In this document: positions 1 to 5,724 of the stretch, one piece after another | Position numbering within the stretch: position 1 is the stretch's first letter | Layout of the letters: the number at the start of each line of letters is the position of its first letter | Source: an uncultured Bacilli bacterium | Lineage (GTDB): Bacteria > Bacillota_I > Bacilli_A > RF39 > UBA660 | DNA length: 9,796 nucleotides | Direction: 5' to 3' | NCBI GenBank assembly: GCA_947628445.1 | Contig: CANQZX010000046.1 | Span: forward strand, 1-9,796 | Translations under genes and position numbers: made by a program | The notes under the pieces: generated by a model | The model's database searches: none | Seen by the model: only the letters and a program-made list of their open reading frames with translations | What the model was told of the DNA's origin: nothing

Positions 1-11
1 CAATATAAGAG

Positions 12-44
12 AAAAAGATGTTTGGGATAGCCAAATGTCTTTTT
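12..44 (+). terminator. Rho-independent terminator-like hairpin of an upstream gene
   Basis: A run of five A (12-16) and the arm GATGTTTGG (17-25) pair with CCAAATGTC (31-39) and five T (40-44). This gives a 14-bp stem with two G-U pairs and a 5-nt loop (26-30). The T run follows the GC-containing part, as in intrinsic terminators, and the flanking A/T runs could let it work in both directions. It probably ends a gene lying left of the window. The orientation of that gene cannot be seen. Confidence 0.65.
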
Positions 45-119
45 AAATGAAAACAAAAAACTGTCGGGTAATAAGTTTCGGCTATCTTGGAATTAAAAAA
101 GAATTTGGAATGAAAATAT

Positions 120-149
120 TTGGAAAAAATAAATAAATTGTGTTATAAT
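120..149 (+). promoter_or_regulatory. Extended -10 promoter of the rimP-nusA-infB operon
   Basis: TATAAT at 144-149 matches the SigA -10 consensus exactly and is preceded by TG at 141-142, making an extended -10. The likely -35 is TTGGAA (120-125), a 4/6 match with an 18-bp spacer. Transcription would start near 156, leaving a leader of about 55 nt before rimP. No other promoter was seen before truB ends, so this probably drives the whole seven-gene unit. Confidence 0.75.
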
Positions 150-163
150 AAATACGACTTGAA

Positions 164-189
164 GAAAGTGGGCTTAATCTCCCACTTTT
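164..189 (+). promoter_or_regulatory. Leader hairpin of the rimP operon, possible attenuator
   Basis: AAAGTGGG (165-172) and CCCACTTT (181-188) are perfect complements around an 8-nt loop, and G164-T189 adds a wobble pair. The stem begins about 8 nt after the predicted transcription start and is followed by the weak U-rich stretch TTATTCTTA. It could be a weak intrinsic terminator/attenuator or a 5' stabilising hairpin. A rimP-leader RNA with a terminator-like hairpin is known from alphaproteobacteria. I have no direct evidence that this element is homologous to it. Confidence 0.5.
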
Positions 190-200
190 ATTCTTAATTG

Positions 201-207
201 AGAGGTG
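201..207 (+). promoter_or_regulatory. Ribosome binding site that decides the rimP start
   Basis: AGAGGTG matches the anti-Shine-Dalgarno region and ends 3 nt before ATG 211, with the GAGG core 5 nt away. The upstream GTG (205-207) is part of this site and has no site of its own, so translation should begin at 211. Confidence 0.75.
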
Positions 208-210
208 AAA

Positions 211-462
211 ATGGAACAAGTTTTAGAGAAATTACAAATTAAATTACAAAAGGAATTAAAGGATGACGAAATAATTGTTGATAGTGTTACATTTGAGGTT
301 AAAGGTAAATATAAGTTTTTAACAGTAACATTAGATAAAATTGGAGGAATTGATTTAGATACAATAGTTGAGGCTACAAAGAAAGTTAATGATGTTGTGG
401 ATAAAATGGATATTCCCGAAGAAAATTATATCTTAGATGTGGTAAGTAAGGAGAGAGGTTAA
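211..462 (+). CDS. rimP: Ribosome maturation factor RimP, N-terminal domain only
   Basis: RimP binds the 30S subunit in the cytoplasm and helps its late assembly around S12. The protein has 83 residues from ATG 211. It shows the N-terminal alpha/beta domain: a first helix, strands around 22-41, the signature GGIDLD at 45-50, the second helix and the strand YILDVVS at 73-79. Ordinary RimP is about 150 residues, continuing through an SPGxxRPL-like segment into an SH3-like C-terminal domain. Here the reading frame stops at that junction and nusA begins one base later, so the second domain is absent. An in-frame GTG at 205 was rejected because it lies inside the ribosome binding site AGAGGTG (201-207); ATG 211 is well spaced from it. 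First gene of the operon. The assignment rests on the domain signature plus the position before nusA. Confidence 0.85.
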   Translation: MEQVLEKLQIKLQKELKDDEIIVDSVTFEVKGKYKFLTVTLDKIGGIDLDTIVEATKKVNDVVDKMDIPEENYILDVVSKERG

Positions 463-463
463 A

Positions 464-1576
464 ATGAATAGTAAAGAATTAATTAAAGCAGTGAAAACAA
501 TTGTGGAAGAAAAAAATATTAGTGAAGATATTATATTTGAAGCTCTTCAATTAGCGTTAACAACCGCGTATAAGAAAAACTTTGATTCTAAAACGAATGT
601 GCGCGTAGATATTAATCGCGAAACAGGGGAGGTAAAAGTTTATTCTTATTTAGTCGTTGTTAAAGAATATGATGATGGGAAAGAAGAAACCGATGAAGAA
701 GGTAATGTTGTTAAAATTGAACCAGAAATTAATCGGGATGCCCAAATATTACTTGAAGATGCTAAGAAAATTAGTCCAAATATTAAAGTTGGGGAAACAA
801 TTGAAAAAGAGGTTACCCCTAAAGACTTTGGTCGGGTAGCTGCAGGAACAGCTAAACAAGTGGTGATGCAAAAACTTCGGGAAGCCGAAAAAAATAGTAT
901 TATTGAAGAGTTCCAAGGTAAAGAATATGAATTAATGATTGGGATGGTGGCCCTAGAAGACCAACGCAATTACTATATTGATTTAGGTCGAACACGAGGA
1001 ATACTTCCCAAAAGTGAAATTATTCCGGATGAAAAAATTGTCATGGGTTCCAATATTAAAGTATATATTACGAAAATTGAAAGTAATACGAAAGGACCAG
1101 TTATTCTGTTATCCCGGAAAAATTATGGGTTTGTAAAAAGATTATTTGAACATGAAATTCCCGAATTAGCTAATGGGACAATTGTGTTACAACAAGTAGT
1201 AAGAGAACCAGGCATTAGAAGCAAAGTGGCAGTTTATTCAACTAATCCGAATATTGATGCCATTGGAGCTTGTATTGGTGAACGGGGTTCAAGAATCGCG
1301 GGTATTTTAAAAGAATTAGGTAGTGAAAGAGTCGATTTAGTATTATATAGTGAAGATCCCGCGGAATATATTAAAAATGCGATGAGTCCGGCGAAAGATG
1401 TAATTGTAAGTATTACGGATGAAGAAGCTCATGAAGCTTTAGTTATTGTACCAGAATCCGAATTAAGTTTAGCCATTGGGAAAAAAGGTAGCAATATTAA
1501 ATTAGCTAGTAAACTTACGAAATATCATTTAGAAATTAAAACCATGGAAGAAATAAATCAAGCTGGAAATAAATAG
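464..1576 (+). CDS. nusA: Transcription termination/antitermination factor NusA
   Basis: NusA binds RNA polymerase and nascent RNA, modulating pausing, intrinsic termination and antitermination. The 370 residues match the short Gram-positive form. Order of domains: N-terminal polymerase-binding domain (about 1-130), S1 domain (about 150-217, with a DLGRTRGILPKSE segment), KH1 (about 245-300, opening REPGIRSKVAV and with the GxxG loop IGERG at 271-275), and KH2 (about 315-360, loop IGKKG at 338-342 followed by SNIKLASKLT). An acidic stretch (about 69-90) interrupts the N-terminal domain. The start is preceded by GGAGAGAGG inside the 3' end of rimP, suggesting translational coupling; only one base separates the two genes. 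It ends in TAG. There is no C-terminal acidic-repeat extension of the proteobacterial kind, as expected for Firmicutes. Confidence 0.97.
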   Translation: MNSKELIKAVKTIVEEKNISEDIIFEALQLALTTAYKKNFDSKTNVRVDINRETGEVKVYSYLVVVKEYDDGKEETDEEGNVVKIEPEINRDAQILLEDAKKISPNIKVGETIEKEVTPKDFGRVAAGTAKQVVMQKLREAEKNSIIEEFQGKEYELMIGMVALEDQRNYYIDLGRTRGILPKSEIIPDEKIVMGSNIKVYITKIESNTKGPVILLSRKNYGFVKRLFEHEIPELANGTIVLQQVVREPGIRSKVAVYSTNPNIDAIGACIGERGSRIAGILKELGSERVDLVLYSEDPAEYIKNAMSPAKDVIVSITDEEAHEALVIVPESELSLAIGKKGSNIKLASKLTKYHLEIKTMEEINQAGNK

Positions 1577-1591
1577 AAAGATAGGTTAAAA

Positions 1592-2131
1592 ATGGAAACT
1601 TTGGTGGATATAAGAAAACAAATTACAACAATCATTAGTTTGAAAGAATTGCTTCAAGAAAGTGAACAAGAACTCCAAGATGAAAGAGAATTATTTTGGC
1701 ATTTTTTTAAACGGGATGCCCATAGCTTAAATAGTCTAGGGGCATTATATGGAACTAATAGTCCCAGTAAGGTTTTAGCGATTCAAAAAGAATATTGGTA
1801 TCGTTCCCAAAAAGGTTTAAAAGATTATTGGCAAATGTATGCCAACGCTTTATTAAAATGTCAACATAGTTTACTTTTATTCGATGAGGCTATGGGTTAT
1901 GGGTTATGCCCAGTTTGTGGCAAATATGTAGCTTTAGAAGATGTTCCCGAGGCTTCTTTAATTACGCTTGAGGATATTGATTTAGATAGCGAAATAATTA
2001 CTTTAGTGCAAAATGCAATTTTAGATTTAGTTCCCGGCAAAGAAGATATATCTTATGAGGTTGCGGGTCAAAAAATAAAATCGCAAATTGTAGCCATGCC
2101 TTCTTTAAAAAGGGTAAAACATGAAAACTAA
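1592..2131 (+). CDS. Unrecognised protein of the nusA operon with a CPVC motif
   Basis: I do not recognise this 179-residue protein. Residues 1-100 look mainly helical and rich in Glu, Lys and aromatics: a charged N-terminal helix with possible coiled-coil character (about 15-40), then segments rich in Trp and Tyr (FWHFF at 35-39, EYWYRS at 67-72, DYWQMY at 78-83). The middle carries C90-x-H92 and CPVC (C106, C109), which could form a single zinc knuckle; this is inference. Residues 115-179 are acidic, then basic at the end. No signal peptide or membrane segment is visible, so it is probably cytoplasmic. It lies 15 nt after nusA behind a weak site (ATAGG) and overlaps ylxR by 11 nt, so it is expressed with the translation operon. 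The ylxQ (L7Ae-like) gene usual in this operon is absent, but the sequence shows no L7Ae motif, so it is not that protein. Reality of the gene is supported by the spacing, full-length open frame and codon use like its neighbours. Confidence 0.8.
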   Translation: METLVDIRKQITTIISLKELLQESEQELQDERELFWHFFKRDAHSLNSLGALYGTNSPSKVLAIQKEYWYRSQKGLKDYWQMYANALLKCQHSLLLFDEAMGYGLCPVCGKYVALEDVPEASLITLEDIDLDSEIITLVQNAILDLVPGKEDISYEVAGQKIKSQIVAMPSLKRVKHEN

Positions 2132-2378
2132 AAAGATACCGATGCGCTTATGTGTTGTTAGTCACGAACGCTGTGCGAAAAAAGACTTAATCCGGGTGGT
2201 AAGAACTCCAGAAGGTAAAGTAATCATCGATGATGAAAAGGGCAAAGCTAATGGCCGGGGGGCTTATTTGAAAAAAGATATTGAGATCATAAATAAGGCC
2301 CAAGCGAATAAAATATTAGATAGAGTTTTGGATGTCGAAATTCCGGCAGAAATATATGAACAATTGAAAAAATTATAA
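2121..2378 (+). CDS. ylxR: YlxR/RnpM family RNA-binding protein (DUF448)
   Basis: This small cytoplasmic protein family is nearly always encoded between nusA and infB in Gram-positive bacteria. The Bacillus subtilis member has been reported to bind RNase P RNA and modulate the enzyme (name RnpM). The 85 residues carry the family pattern: MRLCVVSHE near the start (8-16), KKDLIRVVR (20-28), a short turn with DDEKGKANGRGAYL (37-50), and a C-terminal helix (about 52-68). The start ATG 2121 lies inside the end of the preceding gene (11-nt overlap) and is preceded by AAAAAGGG, so translation is probably coupled. The next gene, infB, begins 26 nt after its stop with no promoter or terminator between. 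Length is normal for the family. Confidence 0.92.
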   Translation: MKTKKIPMRLCVVSHERCAKKDLIRVVRTPEGKVIIDDEKGKANGRGAYLKKDIEIINKAQANKILDRVLDVEIPAEIYEQLKKL

Positions 2379-2390
2379 AATTATAAAAAG

Positions 2391-2398
2391 AAAGGGTG
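2391..2398 (+). promoter_or_regulatory. Ribosome binding site that decides the infB start
   Basis: AAAGGGTG precedes ATG 2405 by 6 nt. An in-frame GTG at 2396-2398 is the end of this site itself and has no suitable site upstream, so the ATG is preferred. Confidence 0.65.
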
Positions 2399-2404
2399 AG
2401 CGAA

Positions 2405-4519
2405 ATGACCGTTAAAGAATATGCTTTAGATGTTAATTTAACCGTCGCAGAAATTTTAAAAAAATGTAGTGATTTAAATATTAATGTCAAAACAGCACAA
2501 GATGTTTTAACAGATGATGATATTATTATGCTCGATAATACAATTAATTTAATTAGTAGTGATACCGAAATTACTTATGATGAAGCCGAAACAATTGATG
2601 AAGCTGTCGATGAAATCATGACCAGTAATAGCGTCAATAAAGAAATGCGGACGAGTGTTAAAAAAGAAAAATTAAAGAAAAAAGATACTTTAAATCAAAA
2701 AGATAATGCTGAATACGATCAAATGAAAAAAGAAATGTATAAACACAAACATAAATTAAAGAAAAATGAAACTAATGAAAATATTGTGTTATACAAAGAT
2801 CAAATGACGGTGGCGGATTTAGCGGAGGCTTTAGGTGTTAAGGCTATCGATGTTGTTGGTAAATTAATGAGTTTAGGGGCAATGCTTAATGTTAATCAAA
2901 GTATTGATTTTGAAACTGCGGAATTAGTGGTTGTTGATTATGGTAAAACGCTTAAAAAAGAAGAGACTCAAGATGTAGCTAATTTCGAAGAATTTGAAAT
3001 TATTGATGCACCGGAAGATTTAGTGAAAAGACCACCGATTGTAACTATTATGGGTCATGTCGATCATGGCAAAACTACGCTTTTAGACTATATCCGGCAT
3101 AGCCATGTTGTCGATAAAGAATTCGGGGGTATTACCCAACATATTGGGGCTTACCAAATTGCTTACGAAGGAAATAAAATTACTTTTATTGATACCCCGG
3201 GACATGCCGCTTTTACCGAAATGCGGGCTAGAGGCGCCAGTGTTACCGATATTGTTATTATTATTGTAGCTGCTGATGATGGAGTTAAACCGCAAACAAA
3301 AGAAGCTATTGATCATGCTCTAAGTGCCAATGTGCCAATAATTGTGGCGGTTAATAAAATTGATAAACCCGATGCTAACGTCGATAAAGTGTTAACGGAA
3401 ATGGCGGAAGCCGGTATTACTCCTGAGGCCTGGGGTGGCGAATATCCATTTATCAATATTTCGGCTAAAAGTGGCGAAGGTGTACCTTTACTATTAGAAA
3501 CTATTTTAACGGTAGCCGAAATGCATGATTTAAAAGCCAATCCTAATCGTTACGCTGTGGGGGCGGTTATTGAATCGCGATTAGATAAAAATATCGGGGG
3601 AATTGGTACTTTCTTAATTCAAAATGGGACTTTAAGAATTGGCGACCCGATTGTAGTTGGTTCATCTTATGCGAAAATTAGAACAATGAAAAATGATTTA
3701 GGTGAAGCCATTGTTGAAGCCGGACCATCAACGCCCGTGGAAATTACTGGTTTGACGGAAAATCCAAGTGCGGGCGATAAATTCATGGCTTTTGAAACGG
3801 AAACGGAAGCCAAAGAAGTCGCGGCTAAACGGAAAAACATTTTAAAAGATCAAGCGACGCATAAACAAAGTTTAAGTTTAGATGATTTATTTAATCAAAT
3901 TGAAAGTGGGAATAAAGAAATCAATGTTGTTTTAAAATGTGATGTTCGCGGTAGCGAAGAAGCTGTGAAAAACTCTTTAGAAAAAATTACAGTTAAAGAT
4001 GCCAAAGTTAAAGTTATTCGCAGTGGGATTGGAACTATTACCGAAAGTGATGTTGTTTTAGCCAATGCTTCAAATGCCATCATTATTGGTTTTAATGTTG
4101 TTCCATCTAATATCACGAAAGAAATTGCAAAAGAATATAATGTGGAAATACGACTTTATACCATTATTTATAAATTAGTTGAAGATATGGAAAATGCAAT
4201 CAATGGTTTACTAGATCCTGAATATGAAGAAAAAGTTATTGGTTCGGCGGAAATCCGGAAAATATTCAAATATTCGAAGATTGGTAGTATTGCCGGTTGT
4301 TATGTAACCGATGGCATCATCAAAAATGGTTGCAGTGTCCGGTTAATTCGCGATGGTATTGTTATTGCTAGTGAAGATAAGATTTCTTCTTTACAACGGG
4401 AAAAAGATGCCGTTAAAGAGGTGAAAAAGGGCTTTGAATGTGGTCTTACTTTAGAAAATTATACCGATATTAAAGAGGGCGATGTTATCGAAGCTTATGA
4501 AATGGTGGAAGTCAAATGA
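2405..4519 (+). CDS. infB: Translation initiation factor IF-2
   Basis: IF-2 is the GTPase that brings fMet-tRNA to the 30S subunit and promotes 50S joining. From ATG 2405 it has 704 residues. It has two IF2-N modules (about 1-50 and 134-180), separated by a highly charged lysine-rich linker (about 80-128). The G domain has all five motifs: G1 GHVDHGKT (217-224), G2 GGITQHIGAY, G3 DTPGH (263-267), G4 NKID (317-320) and G5 SAKSGEG (353-359). Domain II and the C-terminal domains follow, including the fMet-tRNA-binding C2 region near the end. No catalytic or nucleotide-binding residue is missing; His267 of DTPGH is present. The length is typical of low-GC Gram-positive IF-2. The stop TGA overlaps the rbfA start as ATGA (4516-4519), indicating translational coupling. 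Confidence 0.98.
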   Translation: MTVKEYALDVNLTVAEILKKCSDLNINVKTAQDVLTDDDIIMLDNTINLISSDTEITYDEAETIDEAVDEIMTSNSVNKEMRTSVKKEKLKKKDTLNQKDNAEYDQMKKEMYKHKHKLKKNETNENIVLYKDQMTVADLAEALGVKAIDVVGKLMSLGAMLNVNQSIDFETAELVVVDYGKTLKKEETQDVANFEEFEIIDAPEDLVKRPPIVTIMGHVDHGKTTLLDYIRHSHVVDKEFGGITQHIGAYQIAYEGNKITFIDTPGHAAFTEMRARGASVTDIVIIIVAADDGVKPQTKEAIDHALSANVPIIVAVNKIDKPDANVDKVLTEMAEAGITPEAWGGEYPFINISAKSGEGVPLLLETILTVAEMHDLKANPNRYAVGAVIESRLDKNIGGIGTFLIQNGTLRIGDPIVVGSSYAKIRTMKNDLGEAIVEAGPSTPVEITGLTENPSAGDKFMAFETETEAKEVAAKRKNILKDQATHKQSLSLDDLFNQIESGNKEINVVLKCDVRGSEEAVKNSLEKITVKDAKVKVIRSGIGTITESDVVLANASNAIIIGFNVVPSNITKEIAKEYNVEIRLYTIIYKLVEDMENAINGLLDPEYEEKVIGSAEIRKIFKYSKIGSIAGCYVTDGIIKNGCSVRLIRDGIVIASEDKISSLQREKDAVKEVKKGFECGLTLENYTDIKEGDVIEAYEMVEVK

Positions 4520-4851
4520 CTAGCTTTAAGATTCCCCGTTTAGAAAGTGAAATTGTTAGACGCTTAAGCGATATTTTGGCTAATGAAACGCGCGATGAAC
4601 TTTTAAAAACCGTTACGATTACGGGTTGTGATTTAAGTAAAGATTTAAGTTATGCGAAAATTTATTTTACGTCGTTAAGTGATTTAACTAAAGCGGAAAT
4701 TGAAAAAGAAGTTAATGAAGCCAGTCATTTTCTTCGTGGTAAACTAAGTGGGGTAATGGAAATAAGACATACACCCGAACTTAAATTTATTTACGATGAA
4801 TCAATTGCCTATGGGGAAAAGATTGAAAAAATAATTGAAGATTTAAAATGA
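4516..4851 (+). CDS. rbfA: 30S ribosome-binding factor RbfA
   Basis: RbfA is a KH-type cold-shock protein that binds the 30S subunit near helix 1 of 16S rRNA and assists its late maturation. The 111 residues match the family length. Visible features are the N-terminal helix PRLESEIVRRLSDIL (7-21), the strand SKDLSYAKIYFT (41-52), the helix around 68-78 (ASHFLRGKLSG) and the conserved segment MEIRHTPELKFIYDES (81-96). It overlaps infB and truB by four bases each (ATGA at 4516 and at 4848), so all three are probably translated in a coupled way. No separate ribosome binding site is evident, consistent with reinitiation. Confidence 0.95.
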   Translation: MTSFKIPRLESEIVRRLSDILANETRDELLKTVTITGCDLSKDLSYAKIYFTSLSDLTKAEIEKEVNEASHFLRGKLSGVMEIRHTPELKFIYDESIAYGEKIEKIIEDLK

Positions 4852-5687
4852 ATGGTTTAATTGTTGTTAATAAAGAAATTAATCGGACAAGCCGGGATAT
4901 CGTTAATGATTTAACCAAAATCTTAGGCACCAAAAAAATTGGTCATACGGGAACGCTTGATCCTTTGGCAACCGGTGTTTTAGTTTGTCTTGTTGGCCGT
5001 TATACAAAATTAAATGAACTACTGACGGCTACAATGAAAAAGTATGAGGCGGAAATTAAGTTAGGCATAGAAACCGATACGGGCGATATTACGGGAAATG
5101 TAATAAAGGAAAAGTCTTTTTCCGTAACCGAAGAACAAATTAAAAAAGTGCTTGATTCGATGATGGGTAGTTACGAACAGGAGGTACCGCTTTATTCGGC
5201 CGTTAAAATAAAAGGCAAAAAACTTTACGAATATGCTAGAGAAGGAAAGACGGTAACTTTACCGAAAAGAATGGTTACCATTTATACAATTAATTTAATT
5301 ACGTATCACGATGATGTAATTAAGTTTGCGGTCGAGGTTTCCAAAGGAACTTATATTCGGTCGTTAATTAAAGATATTTGTACTAAATTAGGGACGGTGG
5401 GAACCATGCAAAGTTTAGTCCGTTTAAAGCAAGGACCCTTTACGCTGGATGAGGCATATTCTTTAAAAGAAATTGCCGCGGGAAATTATAAGTGCCAAAA
5501 TATTAAAGATTTTTGGACCTATCCAATTGTAGAAATCCCCGCGGAACTTTTAACCTTAGTTACCAATGGGGCACATATAAAAAATGCGTGGGATATTAAG
5601 GATAAGGTGCTTTTGACATACCAAGGTAGGGATTTAGCTATTTACGAAAAAGATAAGCAAGAGTTAAAACAATATTTAAAGTTATAA
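4848..5687 (+). CDS. truB: tRNA pseudouridine(55) synthase TruB
   Basis: TruB converts U55 of the T-arm of tRNAs to pseudouridine. The 279 residues contain the catalytic motif GHTGTLDPLATG with the nucleophile Asp38, the motif around Tyr66 (MKKYEAEIKLG), the substrate loop VPLYSAVKIKGKKLYEYAREG (113-133), and KGTYIRSLI (166-174) with Arg171. A short C-terminal PUA-like domain (from about 228, ending LAIYEKDKQEL) follows. One oddity is motif I. The family usually reads K-P-x-G-x-T-S near the N terminus, but here the stretch is NKEINRTS (8-15), with Pro and Gly replaced. The catalytic residues are intact, so it is probably active. Truncation is not evident, although the protein is somewhat shorter than the roughly 300 residues of Bacillus TruB. 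Last gene of the operon; ribF, which often follows truB in Firmicutes, is not here. Confidence 0.95.
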   Translation: MNGLIVVNKEINRTSRDIVNDLTKILGTKKIGHTGTLDPLATGVLVCLVGRYTKLNELLTATMKKYEAEIKLGIETDTGDITGNVIKEKSFSVTEEQIKKVLDSMMGSYEQEVPLYSAVKIKGKKLYEYAREGKTVTLPKRMVTIYTINLITYHDDVIKFAVEVSKGTYIRSLIKDICTKLGTVGTMQSLVRLKQGPFTLDEAYSLKEIAAGNYKCQNIKDFWTYPIVEIPAELLTLVTNGAHIKNAWDIKDKVLLTYQGRDLAIYEKDKQELKQYLKL

Positions 5688-5724
5688 AAAAACATTTAGT
5701 TTAATTCGCGAACTAAATGTTTTT
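5688..5724. terminator. Bidirectional terminator between truB and the convergent gene
   Basis: Perfect 14-bp inverted repeat: AAAAACATTTAGTT (5688-5701) and AACTAAATGTTTTT (5711-5724) around a 9-nt loop. T runs on both strands allow termination of truB on the plus strand and of the serine hydrolase gene on the minus strand. It begins immediately after the truB stop. It also includes the stop and roughly the last nine codons of the minus-strand gene, so one DNA element is both coding and terminator. Confidence 0.85.

Noticed and set aside
26..86. GATAGCC (26-32) complementary to GGCTATC (80-86) as an antiterminator
   Set aside because: The partner lies downstream of the terminator hairpin and would be made too late to prevent termination; 7 bp may be chance.
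205..210. GTG start two codons upstream for rimP
   Set aside because: It is part of the AGAGGTG ribosome binding site and has no site of its own; ATG 211 is correctly spaced.
646..969. Minus-strand open frame of 107 codons within nusA
   Set aside because: It is antisense to conserved NusA codons, has no promoter or family pattern, and its Ser/Ile-rich composition is that of a reverse complement.
2396..2404. GTG start three codons upstream for infB
   Set aside because: It overlaps the AAAGGGTG site; ATG 2405 has a 6-nt spacer and begins the IF2-N pattern MTVKEYA.
4517..4519. Mycoplasma-type code with TGA as tryptophan
   Set aside because: infB and rbfA both end in TGA where their families end and where the next gene starts; tryptophan is TGG throughout.
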